Below, in pieces: positions 18,063-24,947 of a DNA stretch of 64,000 nucleotides. Positions within the stretch are counted from its first letter, which is position 1, and the number at the start of each line of letters is the position of its first letter. The position numbers were made by a program, and so were the translations under genes. A model generated the notes under the pieces. It was not told the origin of the DNA, searched no databases, and worked only from the letters and a program-made list of their open reading frames with translations. The DNA is from Lepidurus packardi (taxonomy: Eukaryota > Arthropoda > Branchiopoda > Notostraca > Triopsidae). The stretch covers positions 19,345 through 83,344 of the forward strand of contig JAKZAN010000355.1 of the NCBI GenBank assembly GCA_023053545.1, in the 5' to 3' direction.

Positions 18063-18340
18063 CAGTCCTCCTTGAGGTGCAGATAGCGGTGGGCGTGGTA
18101 GCGACAGGTGTACTTGGCCTCAGAGAGCTTGCGATACCATGTCCCCTCCGGGTTGTCCCCGAACGGGATATATGACCACTCGCCGTCCCCTTCCCGCCAG
18201 CGGCATCGCCATGTGAAGTTGGTGGGGCCGGTGCCGTACCAGTATTTCTCCACGCGATACTGACGGCTCTGGACGGGATCGCTGAGATAGTGCTCGCCGT
18301 CACGATGCCAGGACAGCTTGGCAAGCTGAATGAAGGTCAT
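18062..18340 (-). CDS. hypothetical Trp/Tyr-rich protein
   Basis: 92 residues, rich in aromatic residues (YRVEKYWYGTGPTNFTWRCR WREGDGEWSYIPFG), which suggests a compact beta sheet. Coupled by ATGA overlaps on both sides. No family recognised. Confidence 0.6.
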   Translation of the reverse strand: MTFIQLAKLSWHRDGEHYLSDPVQSRQYRVEKYWYGTGPTNFTWRCRWREGDGEWSYIPFGDNPEGTWYRKLSEAKYTCRYHAHRYLHLKED

Positions 18341-18525
18341 TCCAGTCCTCCTATATCGTGGGGGGACACTGGAACGCGAAGGGCTTCCACGTCCTCACTG
18401 TTGATACGGATCGGACCTGTGCCCGCTACCCGCCAGGCTGGCAGTTCGCCGCTGGCAATCAGACGCCGCACCGTCATCCCAGACACCGCCAGAATCTGGG
18501 CAGCATCTTTCACTGTGATGATCAT
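18337..18525 (-). CDS. excisionase-type helix-turn-helix protein
   Basis: 62 residues, ITVKDAAQILAVSGMTVRRL then IASGELPAWRVAGTGPIRIN, the winged HTH_17 fold of excisionases and MerR-like repressors. With no integrase or attachment site visible, a transcriptional role is as likely as an excision role. ATGA overlap with the genes on both sides. Confidence 0.75.
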   Translation of the reverse strand: MIITVKDAAQILAVSGMTVRRLIASGELPAWRVAGTGPIRINSEDVEALRVPVSPHDIGGLE

Positions 18526-18884
18526 TGCACGACCGCTTTCACGTTGACCCGCTTCACCTGAGACCTGGCGGCGCGGACATACCTATCGCCGTCGCCACCC
18601 AGGAGAGCGACATTCAGCCTAGGCCCGCCATCGTCCTTGATGACAACGTAGATCCCAGGCCACCGCTCGCCTATCGTCACAGTCTCTCCGATCGAGAACA
18701 TCACGACAGGGGCGACAACCGGGCCTTTCCCATCGTCGAGACGAAGCATCGAGTGGGGGCATCGCAACCCGCGGCCGCCGCCCTCCGGCTTCAAGCTGGC
18801 GTTCTTCGGTCCATTCGATTCGACAATCCACACGCCGGGGTACTTCTGGCTATCGACACGGACTCTTGTGCCTAATGGATACAC
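18522..18884 (-). CDS. protein with two SH3/KOW-like repeats
   Basis: 120 residues from GTG 18884, chosen because GGAG lies 7 bases upstream and a palindrome copy ends just before. Two related halves, YPLGTRVRVDSQKYPGVWIV and FSIGETVTIGERWPGIYVVI, look like tandem SH3-like barrels that might bind nucleic acid or protein. Function unknown. Confidence 0.6.
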   Translation of the reverse strand: MYPLGTRVRVDSQKYPGVWIVESNGPKNASLKPEGGGRGLRCPHSMLRLDDGKGPVVAPVVMFSIGETVTIGERWPGIYVVIKDDGGPRLNVALLGGDGDRYVRAARSQVKRVNVKAVVQ

Positions 18885-18930
18885 TGGCGTTCTCCTTCTT
18901 TCGTGGGGTGTTGCGAAATGCAACAGTTCA

Positions 18931-19314
18931 TCATGGGACGATCCGACCGTTATTGCTGGGAATCCACCCAGGCTCATCCGGCAGCACCGTCGCGTCCGTC
19001 ACCGGGTAGCGGTCGATCACTTCCAACTCGCCTACCCAGTAGCCGCCCCAGCAGCTATACCGTCCGCAAGAAAACGGGACGTAATACTCATCGTCGAAGA
19101 ACCCGCGTCGGCGCTCCCACGATCCGTCAGCACGGCGCTCGCTGTCGCAGATCACCCGGTTGGCCGACCGCAGACCTCTCCACATCCAGAAGTCCTCGAC
19201 GCAGCCCTCACCGATCGGACCCGCCTGAGCCGGGGCCGGCGCTACTACCTGCACCGCCGCCGTCACCGGCACTAAAACGGCACACGCTGCTGCCACTGCT
19301 AAAAAACGCTTCAC
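18931..19314 (-). CDS. secreted Cys-containing protein, CDGP-like
   Basis: 127 residues with a signal peptide (KRFLAVAAACAVLVPVTAAV, cleavage after AQA near residue 31). The mature part (GCVEDFWMWRGLRSANRVIC, then FDDEYYVPFSCGRYSCWGGY) resembles small secreted CDGP-type proteins of mycobacteria with paired cysteines. Likely acquired from a host; exported during infection. Role unknown: envelope change or exclusion of other phages is possible. Confidence 0.6.
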   Translation of the reverse strand: MKRFLAVAAACAVLVPVTAAVQVVAPAPAQAGPIGEGCVEDFWMWRGLRSANRVICDSERRADGSWERRRGFFDDEYYVPFSCGRYSCWGGYWVGELEVIDRYPVTDATVLPDEPGWIPSNNGRIVP

Positions 19315-19333
19315 TTTCTACCTTCTTTCCTGT

Positions 19334-19711
19334 TCATACTTCTGGCGGTGGTGGGAAACTTCCGTACAGTCCCCATGACTCACCCCGCAGATATGCGGAG
19401 TTCTGACGTTCGGCACGCTCCGCCAACATCTCTTCCCGGCGTTGTGCCTCAAGCGCGGCCTGGCGTTTCTCTTGCTGTTCCACCCATAGCGTGAATGCCA
19501 CTACGCCCACGGCAGCGGCGATCAGCACAACCCACCAGAACTTGACGATGAGCCAGATGAGAATCATGCCGCCGAAGAAGATTCCGAAGAACCCAAAGGG
19601 GGCACTCGGCAGAGGATCATGACCTCCGCCGTAGTTGACGTCGCCGTAAACAACATTGACGGAGTTGTAGTCACCGTTAATGTTGTGGTCGCCGTTGATG
19701 TGGGTACCCAT
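19334..19711 (-). CDS. membrane protein with polar Asn/Gly-rich N-terminus
   Basis: 125 residues. An N-terminal stretch with beta-helix-like turns (HINGDHNINGDYNSVNVVYG) is followed by two membrane helices (FFGIFFGGMILIWLIVKFWW and VVLIAAAVGVVAFTLWVEQQ) and a charged coiled coil. ATG 19711 overlaps the upstream TGA; GTG 19714 also possible. Function unknown. Confidence 0.6.
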   Translation of the reverse strand: MGTHINGDHNINGDYNSVNVVYGDVNYGGGHDPLPSAPFGFFGIFFGGMILIWLIVKFWWVVLIAAAVGVVAFTLWVEQQEKRQAALEAQRREEMLAERAERQNSAYLRGESWGLYGSFPPPPEV

Positions 19712-20175
19712 CACTGAGACTCCGTCCGAGGCCAGACCGGCGTCACTTCCCAGGTGACGGTCGCGTTCTCGTCGCGGAGCTTGCCGTCCACTACGCGATA
19801 CCCGAACAGTTCGTTGTCCTCGCCCACCAACCGGACGAAAGAGCCTTCGTCGGCGTACCGGCCAAGCACATGCAGCAAGTCCTCAGCGACGCCCATCCAC
19901 TTGTCCAGGTGATGACCCAGGCGGAACCCGTCATCCTCTTCGCAGTCGTGGAACCCGGTCAGTTCTTCCACCGCTTCGGTCAACGACTCAAACGGCCTGG
20001 GGTGCTGGCAGTCGTGCTCAGCCACGGCGACTGAGGGGTCATTCGGCCAGTAGTGCGCCCGGTCCCAGCAGGGCCGCTGCAACGCCGGGTCGGCGTTCAC
20101 GGCGGCCAGCGCCGCTTTCATCTTGTCGGCGGAAATATGGAAGTCGGTCTCCCATGTGTCAACGGTGTATCCCAT
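19711..20175 (-). CDS. hypothetical acidic protein
   Basis: 154 residues, acidic, with HDCQHPRPFESLTEAVEELT and FRLGHHLDKWMGVAEDLLHV helices followed by a beta-rich C-terminus (FGYRVVDGKLRDENATVTWE). No recognised family. Single-domain cytoplasmic protein by composition. Confidence 0.65.
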   Translation of the reverse strand: MGYTVDTWETDFHISADKMKAALAAVNADPALQRPCWDRAHYWPNDPSVAVAEHDCQHPRPFESLTEAVEELTGFHDCEEDDGFRLGHHLDKWMGVAEDLLHVLGRYADEGSFVRLVGEDNELFGYRVVDGKLRDENATVTWEVTPVWPRTESQ

Positions 20176-20179
20176 AGCT

Positions 20180-20407
20180 CTAGTCGTCCTTCCCTGTTGG
20201 GTCGCAAGCCAAAGGCTCGCCTAAGTGGCCGCGCAGTTCCTTCTTGAGGTTGTCGCCCTCTTCCTCTGGGCTCATGGTTACGTTGGGCAGCACTGCGATC
20301 AGGCACTCTGTGCACAGTTCCAGGCCAGTCCACGAATCGGTATATAGGCGTGTCTCGCTGCCGTCGCAGGAGTCACAGTTCTTGAGCAGGAGCAATCCGA
20401 ACCCCAT
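20180..20407 (-). CDS. zinc-ribbon protein
   Basis: 75 residues from ATG 20407 (TGATG overlap with the upstream stop). CDSCDGSETRLYTDSWTGLE then LCTECL forms a CxxC...CxxC ribbon; acidic helical C-terminus. Function unknown. Confidence 0.6.
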   Translation of the reverse strand: MGFGLLLLKNCDSCDGSETRLYTDSWTGLELCTECLIAVLPNVTMSPEEEGDNLKKELRGHLGEPLACDPTGKDD

Positions 20408-20562
20408 CACTGTTCCCCCTTCTCGCCGGTGTTGCGATTTGCAACATCCTCGTCCAGCGCATCCTCAGGTTCGCCGACGATTTCAATGCCGCCGGCAAAC
20501 CGGCGAACCGGGGTGTCGTCGTCATCACGCGCCGACTTCCACTCGTCACGCTCCCAATCCAT
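20407..20562 (-). CDS. small acidic protein with embedded palindrome
   Basis: 51 residues beginning MDWERDEWKSARDDDDTPVR. ATG 20562 has GGAG 7 bases upstream. The dispersed palindrome at 20431-20445 is translated as VANRN near the C-terminus. Function unknown. Confidence 0.6.
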   Translation of the reverse strand: MDWERDEWKSARDDDDTPVRRFAGGIEIVGEPEDALDEDVANRNTGEKGEQ

Positions 20563-20563
20563 A

Positions 20564-20956
20564 TCAGGTCTCCTCAATCTCAAGCTCGGTCACATGCTCC
20601 GGCAGGGTCACGATCTCTTGCTCATCGCGGCCGGTCATGTACGCGATGACGTGTTCACGGGCGACGAATCCGCTGACGATCTTCGGTGACGGGTGATCGT
20701 CCTGACGTAGGCGGTGAGCGAACCACCGCGCCCGGGCCTTGTCGAGAGTCCAGCTGTACCCCTGCAACGCATCATCGAAGCGGTAGCCACGGTAGACGCG
20801 GGTCAGCGGCAACAGGCCGCCTTCCTCTGGTGGAAGGCTGAACACGCAGCGCACGTCCTCGTCCGACATCATCTCCCGGCCCTCAGGGTCGGCGGTAAAA
20901 GCTTCCCGCCACCTCTCGGTGTTCTGCCAGGAGTTCTCAGTGTCCGACCACACGGG
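20564..20956 (-). pseudogene. C-terminal segment of a frameshifted conserved phage protein
   Basis: 130 codons in the +1 frame relative to the preceding segment (20937-21290). It reads PVWSDTENSWQNTERWREAF, TRVYRGYR, SWTLDKARARWFAHR and EHVIAYMTGRDEQEIVTLP. These continue the first segment if one base is skipped at GGG-T-CCC near 20957. In related actinophage proteins, as recalled, the two parts form one chain. Could be a broken gene, a programmed +1 shift, or a sequencing error. Confidence 0.5.
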
Positions 20957-21290
20957 ACCCCAGGAGTTCCCAATACTGGGGTCCGTCCAGGCGCCAGCTG
21001 ATGTCGAGGAACGCGTCGAGCCGGTACGGGCGCTCATGGAGCCACACACAGGTATGCCAGTCACCTTTGCCCTTGGCCCGCTTCAACGCCGCTTTCTTCT
21101 GCTTGAGCTGGGCATTGACGAAGGCGTTCATCGCCGGGTTATGGACGATGCTGAATACGAGCGGGTGCTTGATCGACGGCCCGAACGGCCCGTTCTCATC
21201 TATGTATAGCGCCAGCGCCGGGTCCAGATCCTCCTTGGTTCCGAGCAGCTTCTCGAAGTCCTCCATGGTGTTGCGTTTTGCAACGGTCAT
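20937..21290 (-). CDS. N-terminal segment of a frameshifted conserved phage protein
   Basis: 117 residues from ATG 21290 (ATGA overlap with the upstream gene). Contains WLHERPYRLDAFLDISWRLD and ends DGPQYWELLGSRVVGH. The YWELLG motif is expected to continue directly into VWSDTENSWQN, which is found in the next frame. The palindrome at 21270-21284 encodes VAKRN at the N-terminus. Function unknown. Confidence 0.55.
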   Translation of the reverse strand: MTVAKRNTMEDFEKLLGTKEDLDPALALYIDENGPFGPSIKHPLVFSIVHNPAMNAFVNAQLKQKKAALKRAKGKGDWHTCVWLHERPYRLDAFLDISWRLDGPQYWELLGSRVVGH

Positions 21291-21898
21291 TTCCCCCACA
21301 ACCCTTCTTCGATCGTCATCGCAGTGCGACGAGCTTCGGCGATAACACTCATGGTGCTGCTGACGATTTCTTCCATGAGCCCTGCTTCAATCTGCTCGCG
21401 GAGGAAATCACGAACCTCGGCTGGCATCCTCTTGCTTAGCTTGATACCCATGTGCAGCGCCGCACCGAAGCGGCCGCCATCACCGGCCGCGGGGAGTTCC
21501 TCCCACAGCCCAACCCCGACCTTGCCGCTCTCCCGCACTAGCGACGCAACGCGGACGTTGCTGATGCCTGCGCTGTTAGCGGCGCTGATATACGCCACCT
21601 CTTTCCGGTTTGGGCGTTTCGACGGCGGCACATCACTGTTGTCGTTGATGGAGGTTTCCGCAGACCACGCTGAACTGCCGAACGCCACTTCGACCGCACC
21701 GTGAACGATGCACAGGGCCGTGATCATGTCGGCAAGGTGATCTTTTCCTTCAGGCTCTTCGGGCATGTGCCCGAATCCAACGAAGAACTCCTTGTCGCGT
21801 TCGTCAATGACGATGACAAACGGAACGAAGTCTTCCTGGTCTGACAGCGACAGCGTCGAGAACTCGATGAACTGCTGCGCCTTCTTCAATGTTTCCAT
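21287..21898 (-). CDS. hypothetical protein
   Basis: 203 residues. Begins METLKKAQQFIEFSTLSLSD; includes FVPFVIVIDERDKEFFVGFG and a helical C-terminus LREQIEAGLMEEIVSSTMSV. AGGAG lies 10 bases before ATG 21898. First gene after a hairpin and leader, so probably near a transcript start. No family recognised. Confidence 0.65.
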   Translation of the reverse strand: METLKKAQQFIEFSTLSLSDQEDFVPFVIVIDERDKEFFVGFGHMPEEPEGKDHLADMITALCIVHGAVEVAFGSSAWSAETSINDNSDVPPSKRPNRKEVAYISAANSAGISNVRVASLVRESGKVGVGLWEELPAAGDGGRFGAALHMGIKLSKRMPAEVRDFLREQIEAGLMEEIVSSTMSVIAEARRTAMTIEEGLWGK

Positions 21899-21964
21899 GC
21901 TGAGTGAACTCCTGTAGGATTAAGGGTGCCCTTTGGGCATCCTGCTTTCGTGGGGAAAGTGGAT

Positions 21965-21999
21965 GAGAGGCCCCGGACCTTGCAAGTCCGGGGCCTCTC
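21965..21999. terminator. strong hairpin with 14-bp perfect stem
   Basis: GAGAGGCCCCGGAC and GTCCGGGGCCTCTC flank a 7-base loop. It follows the stop of the leftward 55-residue gene and precedes the next leader; likely a terminator, without a T-tract. Confidence 0.7.
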
Positions 22000-22004
22000 G
22001 CTTC

Positions 22005-22172
22005 CTAACTGTTGCGGAATGCAACACTCGATGGGCACTTCTCGTACTCGCTATGCCACCATTGCGTGCTGACAACAATGCCGGTGTTCATGGCGTCATA
22101 GTCGCGGGTGGTGGCGATGTTGTACGATTCAATGCCGCAGGGGCACTGGCCGTCCGTAGGACCCGTGCTCAT
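22005..22172 (-). CDS. small Cys-containing protein
   Basis: 55 residues beginning MSTGPTDGQCPCGIESYNIA, with a CxC and a third Cys. The palindrome at 22011 forms its last codons (SSVAFRNS). Preceded by GGGGGG 5 bases before ATG 22172 and coupled by ATGA to the upstream gene. Function unknown. Confidence 0.6.
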   Translation of the reverse strand: MSTGPTDGQCPCGIESYNIATTRDYDAMNTGIVVSTQWWHSEYEKCPSSVAFRNS

Positions 22173-22336
22173 GCTTGACCCCCCATTCTCCGAATGATCT
22201 CCCGGCGATAGTCGTCAGCCCGCTGCTCGTAGTACATGCGGGAAACCTCAAGCCCGCCCTTTTTGCGATGCAGAGACACAAGATCCGTCGCCGCGAGGAA
22301 CAGGTCGAGCAGTTCCTCGTTGGTGTGCACGGTCAC
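22169..22336 (-). CDS. small helical basic protein
   Basis: 55 residues from GTG 22336 (GTG 22330 possible): HTNEELLDLFLAATDLVSLH then basic YYEQRADYRREIIRRMGG. Lies directly after the sliding clamp gene. Unknown function. Confidence 0.6.
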   Translation of the reverse strand: MTVHTNEELLDLFLAATDLVSLHRKKGGLEVSRMYYEQRADDYRREIIRRMGGQA

Positions 22337-22339
22337 GCG

Positions 22340-23386
22340 TCAGCCGGCCTTCTTAACCGGCATGACCAGGTGAAGTGCGTCGGTGAGGTCAGAGATCACC
22401 ACTGGCGATGTCGGCGACGTGACGCCGAGTACCACCAACTTCGACCCGAGTCCGCGTAGGGAGTCAGCCAGGAACTTTGTTGAGATGCTGACCGACACCG
22501 GTTCGTCGAACTCGTTCTGCACAGTCTGATACAGACCGACCTTCTGCTCAGTCCGAATGTCGCTGTCATCGTTCTCGCCGACAACGACGATCGAATCACC
22601 GCCGACGGTGAGAGTGGTAGTGATCCCGCTGATCGCCTTGAGCATTTGCTCGCGGTCGAATACCACCTGAAGGGGCTGATCCTCAGGTATGAGTTTCCGC
22701 CAGTTCGGGAAGTCCGCATCGGCCATTGGGCTGGTGCAGCTGCGGCCGCTTGACCGTAGCTGTACCCAGGGCTGATCCTTCACCGTGCCCGCTTCGACGA
22801 ACACCGCCGTGGTCGTTCTGGCGAACGCCCGCAGTGCCGCCGAGTTGACCTGGCCGGTGAAACCAGCCTTGCCGTAGGTCACTCGGGACAGTCGGTGCCG
22901 GTCGGTGCTGACCATCGTCCCGTTGTCGAACGCGATGTTCTTCAACGCGGGAATGTTGTCGTCAGTCCCAACGGAGGTCAACACCTGATTCAGGTTGTCG
23001 GGCAGCAGCACCCCGAAACCCTTTCCGGCGAACTGCGGCCACTCAGGGAAGTCCACCGCACTGCTGGCCGACCGGATCGTCACCTTCCGCTCGGAGGACT
23101 CCAGGGTCAAGTCCTCGTCGTTGATGGTGATGGTGAGCGACCCTTCCAGGGACTTCAGTGCGTCGAGCAGCTTGCTCGCCGCCACCGTGATGCTGACCTG
23201 ATCCCCGCCGACCGCGGGAACTACCGACTCCCGGTACTGATCGTCGCTGACACGCCGCACGATGACAGCGCCGATGACCGCAGTGATCTGAACAACGGCT
23301 GACGTCGGCTCGACGGTGGGCATCCTGTTCAGCCAGGAAACCTCCTTGGCGAGTTGATCGGCGGCCATTCTCAATGACTTTGACAC
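22340..23386 (-). CDS. dnaN-like: DNA polymerase III beta sliding clamp homologue
   Basis: 348 residues, close to bacterial DnaN length. Clamp features: SVVPAVGGDQVSITVAASKL then DALKSLEGSLTITINDEDLT (domain 1), VSTDRHRLSRVTYGK (domain 2 turn, compare TDGHRL in DnaN), NWRKLIPEDQPLQVVFDREQ (domain 3 entry), and a C-terminal LHLVMPVKKAG, matching the conserved PxR/L end. Ring clamp tethering polymerase to DNA. No polymerase gene is visible, so it presumably loads onto or redirects the host replisome. GTG 23386 has GAAGGG upstream and a palindrome copy at 23411. Confidence 0.85.
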   Translation of the reverse strand: MSKSLRMAADQLAKEVSWLNRMPTVEPTSAVVQITAVIGAVIVRRVSDDQYRESVVPAVGGDQVSITVAASKLLDALKSLEGSLTITINDEDLTLESSERKVTIRSASSAVDFPEWPQFAGKGFGVLLPDNLNQVLTSVGTDDNIPALKNIAFDNGTMVSTDRHRLSRVTYGKAGFTGQVNSAALRAFARTTTAVFVEAGTVKDQPWVQLRSSGRSCTSPMADADFPNWRKLIPEDQPLQVVFDREQMLKAISGITTTLTVGGDSIVVVGENDDSDIRTEQKVGLYQTVQNEFDEPVSVSISTKFLADSLRGLGSKLVVLGVTSPTSPVVISDLTDALHLVMPVKKAG

Positions 23387-23464
23387 TTGTTGTTTTCCCT
23401 TCGGTTGGGTGTTGCGTTTTGCAACAGGGACGAATCCTTGTTGCGCTGACCTGGACGGCCATTA

Positions 23465-23494
23465 CCCACCACCAGCCCGAAAGCTGGTGGTGGG
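23465..23494 (-). terminator. hairpin after Ku gene
   Basis: 11-bp perfect stem CCCACCACCAG/CTGGTGGTGGG with an 8-base loop, 17 bases downstream of the Ku stop. Likely terminator, without a T-tract. Confidence 0.65.
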
Positions 23495-23510
23495 ACAAAG
23501 CGGTCCAGCG

Positions 23511-24395
23511 TCAGGCGATCTTCTTGGCCGGTGCCTTCTTGGCCGGTGCCTTCTTGGCGGGTGCCTTCTTGGGCGCCGGTGTCCCGGTGGCCTGGATCGA
23601 CGCTTCGAGCTTCGCCAGCAGATCCGACACGTCGGTGATACCACTGTCACCGTCGCCGTGGGTGATGCTGGCAATCTCTCCACCGGCAGCTTTCACGCCG
23701 ATCGCCTCGTTGAGGTTGTCGGTGTAGGCGTCGGCGTAGTCGGACGGCTTCCAGGTTTTGGTCATCGTCTCGGCCAGCGTCCGCATCACCGGCATCAGCC
23801 GGGGATCGACATCGGTGTCGCTGTCGGGAACGCCGCTGGCCTCGCGCAACTCATCGGGCCACATCATGTTGCGAATGATGAGGGAGCCGGTGGTCTGCTC
23901 GACGTCGAGCAGCGCCAGGTGGTTGCGTCCCCACCGGACGTAGGTGACGATGCCGACGATGCCCTGCTCGGTCAGCGTTTCGCGGATCATCTGGTAGGTG
24001 GTCGCCGCCTGCTTGCGCTTGGGATCGGGGATCAGCCGGTAGATGTTCTGGTCGGCGAACAGCATCGGGTCGATCTGATCGGCCTTGACGAAGTGCGGAA
24101 CCTCCAACGCGGAGCCGGTGTTGGCGGCAACTGTTTCCAGTTCGGAGGCGGTGAGAACGACCGTTTCGCCGTTCTCGTCGAAGCCCTTGCAGATGTCGTG
24201 CGAGCTGAGGGCTTCGCCGCAGCCTTCGCAGGTCTTGGGCATCTTGACCTTGCCGTAGCTGCCGTCGTCGTGCTGGTGGTACATCGAACCTTTGCGGTCA
24301 TGATTCTCGATGACGCCCAGCATCTTGACGGCGCAGCTGATCAGCCCGACCGTGAGGTCGAGGTTGGCGATGGAGCGGGTAGAGGGTGCAGCCAT
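23511..24395 (-). CDS. ku: Ku-like DNA end-binding protein
   Basis: 294 residues from ATG 24395. It follows the bacterial Ku plan: RSIANLDLTVGLISCAVKML (first strand of the beta-barrel), KTCEGCGEALSSHDICKGFD (the VCxxCG region), LETVAANTGSALEVPHFVKA then DQIDPMLFADQNIYRLIPD, LLDVEQTTGSLIIRNMMWPD then ELRE, and a Lys/Ala/Pro tail of KKAPA repeats. Ku dimers encircle DNA ends and recruit LigD for non-homologous end joining. Corndog and Omega encode Ku used in genome circularisation. A palindrome lies at 24431, just upstream of the leader. Confidence 0.88.
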   Translation of the reverse strand: MAAPSTRSIANLDLTVGLISCAVKMLGVIENHDRKGSMYHQHDDGSYGKVKMPKTCEGCGEALSSHDICKGFDENGETVVLTASELETVAANTGSALEVPHFVKADQIDPMLFADQNIYRLIPDPKRKQAATTYQMIRETLTEQGIVGIVTYVRWGRNHLALLDVEQTTGSLIIRNMMWPDELREASGVPDSDTDVDPRLMPVMRTLAETMTKTWKPSDYADAYTDNLNEAIGVKAAGGEIASITHGDGDSGITDVSDLLAKLEASIQATGTPAPKKAPAKKAPAKKAPAKKIA

Positions 24396-24450
24396 GATGT
24401 TTTTACCTACTTTCTTTCGTGGGGAAAGGTGTTGCGTTTTGCAACACCAA

Positions 24451-24726
24451 CTACTGTGGTGCGGCAGCCTTTCGGGCTGCGCGCCTGGCGCGCTGATAGT
24501 CACGCCACCATGTGCGGCACTTGGCGCAGTGGCATTCGTAGTGCGTTGCGCCGGTCTGCGTGCCGTGCATGTCGTCTGGACATCCGCGGGCTATGGCGCG
24601 GTTTTTCGTCTCGCGTCGCTGCTCGCTTTTGCGCTTGCTGAGACATTCCGGCGAGCATGTCTCTGGTGGCCGTCCGCGGCCAGGTGGGGTATCGAACGCC
24701 CCACCGCAGACTAGACATTGCCGCAT
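24451..24726 (-). CDS. double zinc-ribbon protein
   Basis: 91 residues from ATG 24726, with AAAGGAG 6 bases upstream. CLVCGGAF...CSPECLSKRK and ECHCAKCRTWW give two metal-binding sites, joined by a basic helix. Possibly nucleic-acid binding. First gene behind promoter P1 (24829-24857). Confidence 0.65.
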   Translation of the reverse strand: MRQCLVCGGAFDTPPGRGRPPETCSPECLSKRKSEQRRETKNRAIARGCPDDMHGTQTGATHYECHCAKCRTWWRDYQRARRAARKAAAPQ

Positions 24727-24774
24727 GTACGTCTCCTTTCTGCTAGGTGTTGCGTTTTGCAACATGGCGAAGAA

Positions 24775-24804
24775 CCCGCCGGGAGCAGGGTAGCTCCCGG
24801 CGGG
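24775..24804 (-). terminator. hairpin between promoter and first gene (attenuator or terminator)
   Basis: 12-bp perfect stem CCCGCCGGGAGC/GCTCCCGGCGGG, 6-base loop, followed on the minus strand by TTCTTC. It lies ~20 bases downstream of the predicted start of P1 and before the gene at 24726, so it would affect every transcript from that promoter. Confidence 0.6.
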
Positions 24805-24828
24805 CAGACTTCAACCCTTGTATATATT

Positions 24829-24857
24829 ATTATACCATAGACAAGGGTATTTGTCAA
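24829..24857 (-). promoter_or_regulatory. SigA-type promoter P1
   Basis: Minus-strand TTGACA (24857-24852), 17-base spacer, TATAAT (24834-24829): a perfect consensus match. Drives leftward transcription of the zinc-ribbon, Ku and clamp region. Confidence 0.9.
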
Positions 24858-24869
24858 GGGGGTAACATT

Positions 24870-24947
24870 TCATGGATGCCACACGGAGTAGGCCATCCAC
24901 GCGAACAGGGTCGCCAGAATGACGAAAAGGACTATAAAGCCCCTCAC
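24870..24947 (-). CDS. 25-residue membrane microprotein
   Basis: GTG 24947 overlaps the ParB-like stop (GTGA) and has AAGGA upstream. Product starts MRGFIVLFVILATLFAWMAY: one membrane helix, then stop just before the -35 of P1. Plausible but very short. Confidence 0.4.
   Translation of the reverse strand: MRGFIVLFVILATLFAWMAYSVWHP

Noticed and set aside
18337-18525. Excisionase as proof of a temperate phage
   Set aside because: The HTH_17 fold is also used by regulators; no integrase, attP core or tRNA fragment was found in the window.
23409-24641. Large rightward frame antisense to Ku
   Set aside because: Antisense shadow of a high-GC gene; it has no start signals and its opposite frame is clearly Ku.
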